Source: LMUY01 sp965198565 (GTDB lineage Bacteria; Pseudomonadota; Alphaproteobacteria; Acetobacterales; Acetobacteraceae). From it: a stretch of DNA of 64,000 nt. A model generated the notes under the pieces. The model searched no databases, was not told the origin of the DNA, and was given only the letters and a program-made list of their open reading frames with translations. This document shows positions 8,475 to 16,526 of the stretch, one piece after another. The first letter of the stretch is position 1; every line of letters begins with the position of its first letter. The DNA is taken from assembly GCA_965198565.1 (NCBI GenBank), contig OZ240665.1, forward strand, positions 186,001 through 250,000, written 5' to 3'. Both the position numbers and the translations under genes were made by a program.

Positions 8475-9503
8475 GTGACAATACATCTCGAGGCCCGCTT
8501 GGCTGTGCTCGCGTCTGGCAGCGATATTGTCGGTCGTTTGCTGTTCGCGGAACAGGCGGCTTCCCTGGTTCGGTCGTGCTTGGCGTCTGGCTTCTTGGAC
8601 GCGGCACAGGAACCCGCCAGCCCTGGCGAGTTGGCGGCGGCGACGCAGGTGGCGCCAACGGTGGCGGAAGCGCTGTGCGAGGCGTTGTGGGCGCTGGAGA
8701 TTTTCGACCGGGTGGACGAGCGGTTTCAGCTCAGCCCGGGGCTGCAGGCGCTGCTGTCGCCCACGGCGCCGCTGCCGTTGCGCCACGCGTTCGAGCAGAG
8801 CGCGCAATATCGCCGCCTGTTTGCCGACTCGGCGCGCCCGGAAGGGCTGGGCCAGCCGACGCCGGAGGTTCGCCTGGCCATTGCGCGCGGGGTTTGGGGG
8901 CAAGCGGCGTCGCCGGTGGCGCTGGCGTCGTTTGCGACGGTGGACGAGCAGATGCCGGAAGTGCGGCGCATCTGGCAGCGCGGCGGGCGGCACATGGAGC
9001 TGGGTTGCGGCGCCGGGCGCGACCTGCTGCGCGTGGCGGTGCCGTATCCAGCCATGTCCGTCGTGGGCGTGGACCTCGAGCCGAGCGTGTTGGAGGAGGT
9101 GATGCGCCAGGCGCGCGAGCTGGGGATCGCCGACCGGGTGTCGACGCGCTGTTGCGATGCGGGCGCGATTGCGGACGCCGGGTCGTTCGACACGATCGTT
9201 TGGAGCCAGATGTTCTTTCCCGCGTCGGTGCGGCCTGGCGTGATCGAAGTCATCCGGCGGGCGCTGAAGCCGGGCGGCTACCTGATCCTGCCGCTGCTGA
9301 AGGAAGCGCCGGCGGACGAAGCGGCCCGGCGCAGCCAGGTGGGTCGGCAGGTGAGCCTCAGCACGGTGCTGTGGCGCTCGTGGCGGCTGGCGTGGCTGGG
9401 GCGGGAGCAGGTGCGGACGGAGCTGGAGGCGAGCGGGTTCCGGTTCGTCCGCGTGGTGCCGCATTTGCGGACGCATTACATGGTGCTGCAGGGGCAGACG
9501 TAA
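8475..9503 (+). CDS. Class I SAM-dependent methyltransferase with N-terminal helical domain
   Basis: 342 residues. Residues 1-120 look like the winged-helix dimerisation domain of small-molecule methyltransferases (PGELAAATQVAPTVAEALCE). The SAM-binding motif I is HMELGCGAGRDLL (about residue 180), followed by VVGVDLEPSVLEE and RALKPGGYLILP. The substrate is unknown. GTG 8475 is chosen over upstream ATG 8376 because GGGGCAGG precedes it by about 5 bases and the upstream ATG lies inside the 106-bp repeat. The gene stands alone, between the repeat and a palindromic terminator. Confidence 0.8.
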   Translation: MTIHLEARLAVLASGSDIVGRLLFAEQAASLVRSCLASGFLDAAQEPASPGELAAATQVAPTVAEALCEALWALEIFDRVDERFQLSPGLQALLSPTAPLPLRHAFEQSAQYRRLFADSARPEGLGQPTPEVRLAIARGVWGQAASPVALASFATVDEQMPEVRRIWQRGGRHMELGCGAGRDLLRVAVPYPAMSVVGVDLEPSVLEEVMRQARELGIADRVSTRCCDAGAIADAGSFDTIVWSQMFFPASVRPGVIEVIRRALKPGGYLILPLLKEAPADEAARRSQVGRQVSLSTVLWRSWRLAWLGREQVRTELEASGFRFVRVVPHLRTHYMVLQGQT

Positions 9504-9518
9504 CGACGACGGCGCAAG

Positions 9519-9597
9519 CCCCCTCACCCAACCCTCTCCCAGAGGGAGAGGGCTTATTCTGCTCCCTCTCCCTCTGGGAGAGGGTCGGGGTGAGGGA
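9519..9597. repeat. GC-rich palindromic element, copy 2 (paired inverted units)
   Basis: Two CCCTCACCC-type units lie head to head, at about 9519-9552 and 9563-9597, each with its own CCCTCTCCC/GGGAGAGGG stem. Together they can fold into one long hairpin with a loop of about 11 bases. It lies between converging genes and is a probable bidirectional terminator. Confidence 0.85.
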
Positions 9598-9608
9598 GTG
9601 GGTTGCTT

Positions 9609-9842
9609 TCAACCCAACGGCGCCGTCAGCAATCCCTGCTCGCCGGCCGCCACGCACAGCACCTGGCCGCCGGTCGACGTGGACACCATCATCATGTCGC
9701 CGCTGGCCAGCATGTCGACGGCGTCGTCGAAATAACCCTCGTGACTGACCTCGCGCAGCGAGTCACCGCCGGACTTGTAGTGCCACAGGGTGAAACCATT
9801 GGCGTAAGCCAGAACAGACAGATTGCGCACGGCGAAGCTCAT
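9609..9842 (-). CDS. Small protein of unknown function (77 aa)
   Basis: The short open frame begins MSFAVRNLSVLAYANGFTLW and continues HYKSGGDSLREVSHEGYF, with a run of small residues near the end (VLCVAAGEQGLLTAP). An AGGAAG ribosome-binding site lies 6 bases before the ATG on the minus strand, which supports translation. There is no signal peptide or clear membrane segment. I do not recognise a family; the beta-rich look recalls small phage structural proteins, but this is only an impression. It lies 46 bases downstream of the LexA-box gene in the same direction and may share its transcript. Confidence 0.65.
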   Translation of the reverse strand: MSFAVRNLSVLAYANGFTLWHYKSGGDSLREVSHEGYFDDAVDMLASGDMMMVSTSTGGQVLCVAAGEQGLLTAPLG

Positions 9843-9888
9843 GATTGTCTTCCTTCCTAGGTAAGTAGTCCTACGACAGGTTAATGCT

Positions 9889-10245
9889 TCAGCGGACCAC
9901 GCCGCGGGCGCGCAGGGCCCATTCGAGTTGGCCGAGCGCCTGGTGCCACAGGCGCCAGTCGGAGCGCTGCATCGGGCGGTCGGGGCGGGGAGAACTCTGG
10001 CGCTCGCCCCAGATGCGCAGCACGCGGGCGTGCAGAAGTTCGATGCTGCGCTGGCGATACAATGTGTCTAAGCACCGAATTACGTCATCCGGGTCGCACG
10101 GGCGCGGTGGACCCTCTGGGCGCCAGGCCGGGCCGGCGCCGTCGCGGCGGGCCAGGATGGCCGCCATGGTCCATAGCCAAGCCTCCTCAGCAGTGCGGAA
10201 AGGCTGCGTGTCGGCGCTGTCGTGCGTGCGTCGGAGTGCGAGCAT
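9889..10245 (-). CDS. Unknown protein with a LexA-type box upstream
   Basis: 118-residue Trp/Arg-rich protein that I cannot assign. Visible segments are FRTAEEAWLWTMAAILARRD, PCDPDDVIRCLDTLYRQRSI and RIWGERQ. It is mostly helical, cytoplasmic in character and strongly basic. ATG 10245 is chosen because AGGGA lies 9 bases upstream; 12 further codons upstream are open, but they run across the operator. A GTTC-N7-GTTC sequence lies 20-34 bases before the start, so DNA-damage control is plausible. It is divergent from an S24-type regulator. Confidence 0.7.
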   Translation of the reverse strand: MLALRRTHDSADTQPFRTAEEAWLWTMAAILARRDGAGPAWRPEGPPRPCDPDDVIRCLDTLYRQRSIELLHARVLRIWGERQSSPRPDRPMQRSDWRLWHQALGQLEWALRARGVVR

Positions 10246-10264
10246 GGCGCGGTCCCTGAAACAT

Positions 10265-10279
10265 GAACAGAACAGGAAC
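10265..10279 (-). promoter_or_regulatory. Candidate LexA (SOS) box, GTTC-N7-GTTC
   Basis: On the minus strand the sequence is GTTCCTGTTCTGTTC, an exact fit to the alphaproteobacterial LexA consensus GTTC-N7-GTTC, with a third GTTC half inside. A TATGTT -10-like hexamer directly precedes it on the minus strand, so a bound repressor would block initiation. It controls the 118-residue gene that starts at 10245. Confidence 0.6.
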
Positions 10280-10317
10280 ATAAACCCATTTTATGCATAC
10301 AATGGCAATGGGCCGCA

Positions 10318-10352
10318 GCGTTAATTCCTATTTGCCTCGGCGTTAAATCCTA
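10318..10352 (+). promoter_or_regulatory. Tandem direct repeats before the S24 regulator (candidate operator)
   Basis: GCGTTAATTCCTA (10318-10330) and GCGTTAAATCCTA (10340-10352) differ at one base. They start 22 bases apart, about two helical turns, and lie 42-76 bases upstream of the regulator's ATG. Binding by the regulator itself is an inference. Confidence 0.45.
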
Positions 10353-10393
10353 CGGCACAATGCAAAAGCCCCGATTCGCGTGGGCCAGGCAGG

Positions 10394-11050
10394 ATGCAAG
10401 CCGTGAAGCACGAGGACATCTGGCGCGCGCTCGACACGCTGGCGGCGGAAAACGGCATGTCCGTCTCGGGCCTCGCGCGCGCGTCCGGGCTCGACCCGAC
10501 CACGTTCAATCCGTCCAAGCGCTGCATGCCGGATGGGCGGGCGCGCTGGCCCAGCACGGAGAGCCTGGCCAAGGTGCTCGCCGCCACCGGCGCCAGCCTC
10601 GAGGCGTTCACCGCCCTGGTCTCCGGCGCCCGCGCGCTGTCCTCCAACCCGCGCACCCTGTCGCCTCGGCGCATTCCGCTGATCGGCCTCGCGCAAGCCG
10701 GGTCGGACGGGTATTTCGACGATGGCGGCTATCCGGTCGGCGGCAGTTGGGACGAGGTGAGCCTGCCCGAGATCGGCGACATGAACGCCTACGCGCTGGA
10801 AATCTCCGGCCAGTCGATGGAGCCGGTGTTCCGCGACGGCGACGTGGTGATCGTGTCGCCGGCGGCGCCGATCCGTCGCGGCGACCGCGTGGTGGTGCGT
10901 ACGGCGGAGGGCGAGGTGATGGCCAAGCAGCTTGCCCGCCGTTCGGCCCGGCGCATCGAGCTGAAGAGCCTGAACCCGGCGCACCCGGATTACAGCTTCG
11001 ACCTCAAGGAGGTGACCTGGATGCACCGGATCGTCTGGGCCAGCCACTGA
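10394..11050 (+). CDS. XRE-type regulator with S24 (LexA/CI-like) peptidase domain
   Basis: 218 residues. Residues 8-75 form a helix-turn-helix domain (NGMSVSGLARASGLDPTTF). Residues 93-215 form an S24 autoprotease domain. The catalytic dyad is intact: Ser141 in SGQSMEPVFRDGD and Lys178 in GEVMAKQL. An Ala102-Gly103 bond in LAQAGS sits where LexA/CI proteins are cleaved. RecA-stimulated self-cleavage is therefore possible, and it would be a repressor inactivated by DNA damage or a similar stress. It is divergent from the LexA-box gene, with tandem direct repeats in its own promoter. Chromosomal relatives of this size occur in alphaproteobacteria without known targets. Confidence 0.85.
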   Translation: MQAVKHEDIWRALDTLAAENGMSVSGLARASGLDPTTFNPSKRCMPDGRARWPSTESLAKVLAATGASLEAFTALVSGARALSSNPRTLSPRRIPLIGLAQAGSDGYFDDGGYPVGGSWDEVSLPEIGDMNAYALEISGQSMEPVFRDGDVVIVSPAAPIRRGDRVVVRTAEGEVMAKQLARRSARRIELKSLNPAHPDYSFDLKEVTWMHRIVWASH

Positions 11051-11127
11051 GGCCGCTGGCCGGGGGCAACGAAGCGCACGCGAAAGCGTTACCGACGCCG
11101 CTGCCACTTTCGATCAAGGATATGTTG

Positions 11128-11586
11128 ATGAGTTCTTCTACCAGACGCCTGTTCGCCGGGCTTGCCGCCGCCGCCTGCATCACGGCGGCGACCCCCGCCA
11201 TGGCGCAAAAGGACCCCGGCGCGCCCGGCCCGGTCGATGCGCGGATCACCCTCGTGGCGCGCTCGGCGGCCGTCGGCGTCGGCTACACCTGGGGCGACGG
11301 GACGCTCTACTACAACCACCATAGCTACCACTTCTCGGTGCGCGGCGTGTCGGTGGCCGATGTGGGGTTCAGCCGCATCGTCGGCCACGGCCGGGTCTAT
11401 AACCTGCACAAGGTGGCTGATTTCAGCGGCACCTATGCCGCATCCACCGGCGAGGCGACGGCGGGCCGCGGCCTGGCCGGCCAAATCCTGGTGAACGGGG
11501 CCGGTGTGCAAATCCGCGTCGATGACGTCACCCGCGGCGCGGAACTGGCCGGCTCGGCGGACGGCATCCAACTCCAACTGAGGTAG
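11128..11586 (+). CDS. Exported protein of unknown function (EipA/DUF1134-like pattern)
   Basis: 152 residues with a Sec signal peptide (RRLFAGLAAAACITAATPA, cleavage at AMA-QKD). The mature part has the pattern VGVGYTWGDGTLYYNHHSYH, VRGVSVADVGFSRI, GRVYNLHKVADFSGTY and a late NGAGVQIRV. This resembles the DUF1134/EipA envelope family in layout, but I am not certain of membership. ATG 11128 is used because AAGGA lies 7 bases upstream; an in-frame ATG at 11122 is too close to it. The next exported gene follows after 5 bases, so the two are an operon. Confidence 0.72.
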   Translation: MSSSTRRLFAGLAAAACITAATPAMAQKDPGAPGPVDARITLVARSAAVGVGYTWGDGTLYYNHHSYHFSVRGVSVADVGFSRIVGHGRVYNLHKVADFSGTYAASTGEATAGRGLAGQILVNGAGVQIRVDDVTRGAELAGSADGIQLQLR

Positions 11587-11591
11587 CGAGC

Positions 11592-12335
11592 ATGGGGCGG
11601 TCGGGATTGGTGAGACGCATTTCGGCCGCTTCCCTGCTCCTGCTGGCACTCGCCGGGTCGTCGCGTGCGGCCGGTCCGCCGGTTGACGTGGCCTTGGTGC
11701 TGCTCACCGACGTGTCGCGCAGCATCGACGACAGCGAGTTCCAGCTCGAGAAGAAGGGCTATGCCGCGGCATTCACCGACCCGAGGGTGATCAGCGCGAT
11801 CCAGGGCGGGCCGAATGGGCGGATTGCGGTGGCTTATGTCGAGTTCTCGTCCTCCGACCAGGTCAAGACCGTGCTGGACTGGACGGTGCTGTCGAACGCG
11901 GCCTCGGCAGCCGCGTTTGCCGACCAGCTCACCGCGGAACCGCGGAGTTCGTACGGCCGCACTGCGATCAGCAGCGGGATCGACCAGTCGGTGGTGATAC
12001 TGCAGAGCGGCGGCTTCGGCGATGCGCGCAAGGTGATCGACGTGGCGGGCGACGGCACCAACAACGCCGGCCGCCCGGTCGAGGAGGCCCGAGACGCGGC
12101 GGTGGCGGCCGACATCACGATCAATGGCCTGACGATCATCAACGACCATCCGGTGTCGTATATCTATGCGCATGTGCAGCCGCCTGGCGGGCTGCCGAAG
12201 TGGTACCGGGAGAACGTCACTGGCGGGACGGGCAGCTTCGTGCTCGAGGTGCACGACTTCAACACGTTTGGCGATGCGATGTCGCGCAAGCTGCTGAACG
12301 AGATCGCGAGCAATACCGCCGCGTCGCGCGGCTGA
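11592..12335 (+). CDS. Exported DUF1194 protein, von Willebrand A-like
   Basis: 247 residues. A signal peptide (RRISAASLLLLALAGSSRA) is followed by a von Willebrand A-type fold. The MIDAS motif is LLTDVSRSIDDSEF (D-x-S-x-S), with the later metal-site segment YGRTAISSGID and DVAGDGTNNAG. DUF1194 proteins are secreted or periplasmic and uncharacterised; metal-dependent protein binding is the family expectation. It starts 5 bases after the preceding exported gene and is likely co-translated with it. Confidence 0.88.
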   Translation: MGRSGLVRRISAASLLLLALAGSSRAAGPPVDVALVLLTDVSRSIDDSEFQLEKKGYAAAFTDPRVISAIQGGPNGRIAVAYVEFSSSDQVKTVLDWTVLSNAASAAAFADQLTAEPRSSYGRTAISSGIDQSVVILQSGGFGDARKVIDVAGDGTNNAGRPVEEARDAAVAADITINGLTIINDHPVSYIYAHVQPPGGLPKWYRENVTGGTGSFVLEVHDFNTFGDAMSRKLLNEIASNTAASRG

Positions 12336-12470
12336 CGCCTGATGATGGTGGATCCGGTGGTGCGGGCGGCGCCCTGAGCGCCTTGCAGGCGGAATACGGC
12401 AGCGCTGGACTTGGCAGCGACGGGCCGCAGGTGCACGGTTTGTCTTTGGCGAACCGATGAGGGGCGAGGC

Positions 12471-13436
12471 ATGGAAATCCGCAATCTCGGCCACTCCGGC
12501 CTGCAAGTGTCGGCGGTCGGGCTCGGCTGCAACAACTTCGGCGGCCGCATCGACCTGGAGCAATCCCGCCGGGTGGTGCATGCGGCGCTGGACGCGGGGA
12601 TCACCCTGTTCGACACCGCCGACGTGTATGGCGCGCTGGGCACTGGCACGGCGACGTCGCACAAGGGCGCGTCCGAGGAGATCCTGGGCGCCATCCTGGG
12701 GCCGAACCGGCGCGAGGTGGTGGTCGCGAGCAAGTTCGGCATGCCGATGGACGACAGCGGGCGCCGGGTCGGAGCGTCCCGCCGGTGGATCGTGCAGGCG
12801 GTGGAAGACAGCCTGACGCGGCTGCGCACGGGCTGGATCGACCTCTACCAACAGCATGCGTTCGACCCGAAGACGCCGCTCGAGGAGAGCATGGCGGCGA
12901 TGGACGACCTGGTTCGCGCGGGCAAGGTGCGATACCTGGGCTGTTCGAACTTCGCCGCCTGGCAGGTGACGGACGCGATGTGGACGGCCAAGTCGGCCGG
13001 CAGCACGCCGTTCGTGTCGTGCCAGGACGAATACTCGATGCTGGTGCGCAAGGCCGAGCCGGAGCTGTTGCCGGCGATGCAGCGCTTCGGGCTTGGATTG
13101 CTGCCGTATTTTCCGCTGGCCAGCGGCATGCTGACCGGCAAGTACCGCCGCAACGCGACCATGCCCGAAGGCGCGCGGCTCACCAACACGCAACGCCTGG
13201 CGGACCGGTATCTGACGGATGCGCATTGGCCGAAGGTGGAGAAGCTGAGCGACTTCTGCGCCGCGCGGGAGCGCAGCATGGTGGAGCTGGCGTTCAGTTG
13301 GCTGCTATCGCACGCGACGGTCAGCAGCGTGATTGCGGGGGCGACCAAGGTGGAGCAGGTGCAGCAGAACGCCACCGCGGGCGGGTGGAAGCTCACGGCG
13401 GACGACCTGACAGAGCTGGACGTGCTGCTCGCCTGA
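12471..13436 (+). CDS. Aldo/keto reductase
   Basis: 321-residue NADPH-dependent oxidoreductase with a TIM-barrel fold. The catalytic tetrad is visible: Asp and Tyr in LFDTADVYG, Lys in VVVASKFG, and His in LYQQHAFDPKTP. The C-terminal cofactor segment is SVIAGATKVEQVQQN. It belongs to the YajO/YghZ-like group. The start has a GAGGGGCGAGG ribosome-binding site. The physiological substrate is unknown. About 135 bases without a gene precede it. Confidence 0.92.
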   Translation: MEIRNLGHSGLQVSAVGLGCNNFGGRIDLEQSRRVVHAALDAGITLFDTADVYGALGTGTATSHKGASEEILGAILGPNRREVVVASKFGMPMDDSGRRVGASRRWIVQAVEDSLTRLRTGWIDLYQQHAFDPKTPLEESMAAMDDLVRAGKVRYLGCSNFAAWQVTDAMWTAKSAGSTPFVSCQDEYSMLVRKAEPELLPAMQRFGLGLLPYFPLASGMLTGKYRRNATMPEGARLTNTQRLADRYLTDAHWPKVEKLSDFCAARERSMVELAFSWLLSHATVSSVIAGATKVEQVQQNATAGGWKLTADDLTELDVLLA

Positions 13437-13495
13437 CGCGGTGCACGCCTAAACCAACAGGCCGCGATGTCTGTTGCGCCACAACAGGAGATGTC

Positions 13496-14251
13496 ATGAG
13501 CACCATCCTCATCACGGGCTGCTCGTCCGGGTTCGGCCTCGAGACCGCGCAGTATTTCCTCGAGCGCGACTGGACTGTCATTGCCACGATGCGCACGCCC
13601 CGCGAGGACGTGCTTCCCCGCTCGGACCGGCTGCGTGTGCTGCCGCTGGACGTCACCTCTGCCGACAGCATCGCGCATGCCGTCGACGCGGCCGGTCCGA
13701 TCGACGTGCTGGTCAACAACGCGGGCGTCGGCATGCTGAGCGCGTTGGAGGGCGTGTCGATGGACAAAGCCCGCGAACTGTTCGAGACGAACACCCTTGG
13801 CACCATCGCCATGACCCAGGCCGTGTTGCCGCAATTCAGGGAGCAGCGCTCCGGCATCATCGTCAACGTGACGTCCAGCGTGACGCAGCGGCCGCTGCAT
13901 TTCCTCTCGGTCTATACGGCGAGCAAGGCGGCGATCAACGCCTTCAGCGAGTCGTTGGCGCTGGAGCTGGAGCCGTTTGGCATCCGGGTCCGGGTGGTTA
14001 TTCCAGGGCGGGACCCGCACACCGCGTTCGGCGACAACGTTCGCGCCCGCATGGGGATGACCATGCCCGACCCCTACAAAGAAGGGGCCGCGAAGGTGTT
14101 TGCCGGCATGCAGAACTCGAACGCGCCCCTGACAAAGGCGCTGGACGTGGCCGAAGCAGTGTGGCGCTCGGTCACAGACCCATCATGCCCGATGCGGCTG
14201 CCTGCCGGTGCAGACGCAATCGCATGGGCTGAGGCGGCAAAACGCGCATGA
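13496..14251 (+). CDS. Short-chain dehydrogenase/reductase
   Basis: 251-residue classical SDR. The Rossmann dinucleotide loop is ITGCSSGFG (TGxxxGxG), with LVNNAGVG, catalytic Ser in VNVTSSVTQ and the Y-x3-K in VYTASKAAI. The usual post-catalytic PG motif reads VIPGRDPHTAF. AGGAG lies 5 bases before the ATG. It follows the aldo/keto reductase by 59 bases and may be co-transcribed. Substrate unknown. Confidence 0.92.
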   Translation: MSTILITGCSSGFGLETAQYFLERDWTVIATMRTPREDVLPRSDRLRVLPLDVTSADSIAHAVDAAGPIDVLVNNAGVGMLSALEGVSMDKARELFETNTLGTIAMTQAVLPQFREQRSGIIVNVTSSVTQRPLHFLSVYTASKAAINAFSESLALELEPFGIRVRVVIPGRDPHTAFGDNVRARMGMTMPDPYKEGAAKVFAGMQNSNAPLTKALDVAEAVWRSVTDPSCPMRLPAGADAIAWAEAAKRA

Positions 14252-14286
14252 GCCCGCACCTGCCATGGATTTGGCCCCGGCCGCGC

Positions 14287-14697
14287 CTACCCCGCAGCCG
14301 AATGCCGCTCCAGGTCCGCAAGCGCGCAATGGTCGAGGGCCGCGGCATGGGTGGCTTCCAACGTCACCATTGGCGCGCAACCCGCCTCGAACGCCTCCTG
14401 CCAGCGCGGCGCGCATAGGCACCAGCGGTCGCCGGGTCGTAGCCCCGCAAAGCCAAACTCCGGGTGCGGCGTCGACAGGTCGTTGCCACGGTCCGCACTG
14501 AAGCGGAGGAACTCGGCCGTCACCACGGCGCACACGGTGTGGCTGCCGTAGTCCTGCGGCCCGGTGTTGCAGCAGCCGTCGCGGAAGAACCCGGTCAGCG
14601 GCTCGGCCGAGCACGCTTGCAGCACCCCGCCAAGAACGTTGCGGCTTTGCTCCCGCTCTGGCCGGCCAGAGAACTGCCCCGTTTGATCAAGCGGCAC
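14287..14697 (-). CDS. DUF2237 family protein
   Basis: 136 residues with near-consensus DUF2237 blocks: NVLGGVLQACSAEPLTGFFR, DGCCNTGPQDYGSHTVCAVV, GNDLSTPHPEFGFAGLRPGD and RWCLCAPRWQEA. The invariant cysteines suggest a metal or redox role, but function is unknown. It overlaps the end of the MFS exporter gene by 11 bases in the same direction, so the two are translationally coupled. Confidence 0.92.
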   Translation of the reverse strand: MPLDQTGQFSGRPEREQSRNVLGGVLQACSAEPLTGFFRDGCCNTGPQDYGSHTVCAVVTAEFLRFSADRGNDLSTPHPEFGFAGLRPGDRWCLCAPRWQEAFEAGCAPMVTLEATHAAALDHCALADLERHSAAG

Positions 14698-15919
14698 GAT
14701 GCGCGGGCTCCAGTTTGGGCAGGAAGGCCGTGAGCAGGCCTATCGCCGGCAGGAACGAGCAGATGTGGTAGACGGTTGCAACGCCCGAATGGTCGGCGAC
14801 CTGGCCCAGCACGGCCGCGCCGACGCCCGCGATGCCGAACGCAAACCCGAAGAACAGGCCTGAGACGGCGCCGACGCGGCCGGGCATCAGCTCCTGCGCG
14901 AACACCAGGATGGCGGAGAACGCCGATGCCAGGATCAGGCCGATCGGCAGGGTCAGCGCCACCGTCCAGAACAGGTTCATGTAGGGCAAGGCCAGGGTGA
15001 ACGGCAGCACACCCAGGATCGACATCCAGATCACGTATTTCCGCCCGATCCGGTCGCCGACCGGGCCGCCCACCAGCGTGCCCGCGGCAAAGGCGCCAAG
15101 GTAGACGAACAGGTAGACCTGCGCGGTCTGCACCGGGACGTGGAAACGGTCGATCAGGTAGAAGGTGTAGTAGCTGTTGAAGCTGGCCACGTAGACGTAT
15201 TTGCTGAACATCAGCACCAACAGGATCGCCACCGACCAAGCGACCCGGCGCGGCGGCAGGTCGTGCTGGGCGATCACCCGCTTCGCGGCGCGGCCCCGGC
15301 CGGCGATCCGCGCGCGATACCAGCGGCCGACGCCAGACAGCACCACCATCCCGACCAAGGCCACCAGGGCGAACACCGCCACGCTGCCCTGCCCATGCGG
15401 CACCACCACGAAGGCGGCCAGCAACGGCCCGATCGCCTGCCCGCCATTGCCGCCGACCTGGAACAGCGACTGGGCAAAGCCATGCCGCCCGCCCGAGGCC
15501 ATCCGCGCCACGCGCGAGGACTCCGGGTGGAACACCGAGGAGCCGAGCCCGACCATGGCGGCGGCCAGCAGCAGCATCGGGAAATTCGGCGCCTGCGACA
15601 GCATCAGCAGGCCAACCAGTGTGAAGCCCATGCCGACCGGCAACGAGAACGGCAGCGGCCTGCGGTCGGTATACAGCCCCACCAGCGGCTGCAGCAGCGA
15701 GGCGGTGATCTGGAAGGTGAGCGTCAGCAGGCCGATCTGGCCGAAGCTGAGGTCGAACTTGGTCTTCAGCACCGGGTAGATCGCCGGCAGCAGCGACTGC
15801 ATCAGGTCGTTCAGCATGTGCGAGAAGCTGATCGCGAGCAGGACCGCCATCACCGTGCGCTCGGCCGGGATCGCGGGGGCGAGCGGCCGCGCCGCGGCGC
15901 CGATGGTCTGCCCGCTCAT
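14687..15919 (-). CDS. MFS exporter, fosmidomycin-resistance (Fsr) type
   Basis: 410 residues with 12 predicted membrane helices. Diagnostic Fsr-like segments are SFSHMLNDLMQSLLPAIYP at TM1, LLQPLVGLYTDRRP after TM2, and GLGSSVFHPESSRVARMAS in the first half. The family exports fosmidomycin and related small drugs by proton antiport. The loop between TM6 and TM7 is short and basic (RARIAGRGRAAKRV). The gene starts a two-gene unit with DUF2237. Confidence 0.9.
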   Translation of the reverse strand: MSGQTIGAAARPLAPAIPAERTVMAVLLAISFSHMLNDLMQSLLPAIYPVLKTKFDLSFGQIGLLTLTFQITASLLQPLVGLYTDRRPLPFSLPVGMGFTLVGLLMLSQAPNFPMLLLAAAMVGLGSSVFHPESSRVARMASGGRHGFAQSLFQVGGNGGQAIGPLLAAFVVVPHGQGSVAVFALVALVGMVVLSGVGRWYRARIAGRGRAAKRVIAQHDLPPRRVAWSVAILLVLMFSKYVYVASFNSYYTFYLIDRFHVPVQTAQVYLFVYLGAFAAGTLVGGPVGDRIGRKYVIWMSILGVLPFTLALPYMNLFWTVALTLPIGLILASAFSAILVFAQELMPGRVGAVSGLFFGFAFGIAGVGAAVLGQVADHSGVATVYHICSFLPAIGLLTAFLPKLEPAHRAA

Positions 15920-15970
15920 GCCAATACCGCCGGGCGCTGCCGACGTGTCATCCGCTGCATCACTTCGTCC

Positions 15971-16399
15971 TTACGTGCCGACTCGCCGGCTTTCCAGCAG
16001 TTCACAGGCGCCGATCCGCCAGGTGCCGTCATCCTGGCGCTGCATGGTGTAGCGCGCGGTGTAGGCCAGCCCATCGGGTCCGATCAACTCCACGAATTGG
16101 ACCACCTGGCCGTCCTGGTCGGTCAGCGCACCGAATCCCACCGAGCGCGGCCGGTAAACCGGGGCATAGCCATGCTGGACCATGTCCATGAAATGGGCTG
16201 CGCTGCCGAACATGGTCTGCAGCTCCGGCGTGGCGTAGCCGAACGCGGCCGCGGCATTGTCGTGCCGGAACGCGTCGATTTGGCGGCTGATCACCGCCTG
16301 GATGGCAGTCTGGTCGGCATTGGACACCTCGGCCCAAGCGCTTGGCGCCCATAGGATCGCGCACACCAAGAGAACGCGGATGCCGGGGACCGTGCGCAT
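15971..16399 (-). CDS. Exported DUF4864 family protein
   Basis: 142 residues. The signal peptide is RVLLVCAILWAPSAWA, and the mature part is a small NTF2/SnoaL-like domain (AIQAVISRQIDAFRHDNAA, AFGYATPELQTMFGSAAHFM). This fits DUF4864. ATG 16399 is chosen for the signal peptide; the frame is open for 91 further codons upstream without protein character. Function unknown. Its stop is about 50 bases upstream of the MFS gene start in the same direction. Confidence 0.82.
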   Translation of the reverse strand: MRTVPGIRVLLVCAILWAPSAWAEVSNADQTAIQAVISRQIDAFRHDNAAAAFGYATPELQTMFGSAAHFMDMVQHGYAPVYRPRSVGFGALTDQDGQVVQFVELIGPDGLAYTARYTMQRQDDGTWRIGACELLESRRVGT

Positions 16400-16526
16400 G
16401 TTGGAACCTCGCAATGCCGTAATGCCCAGACATGCGGCCGGACGGGCCCAATCCAAGGCCCAAGTATTCTGCCTCGTGCATGGCTGACAGGTTGTTCCCG
16501 ATGTTGCAGCGCACCATCTCGCAACA

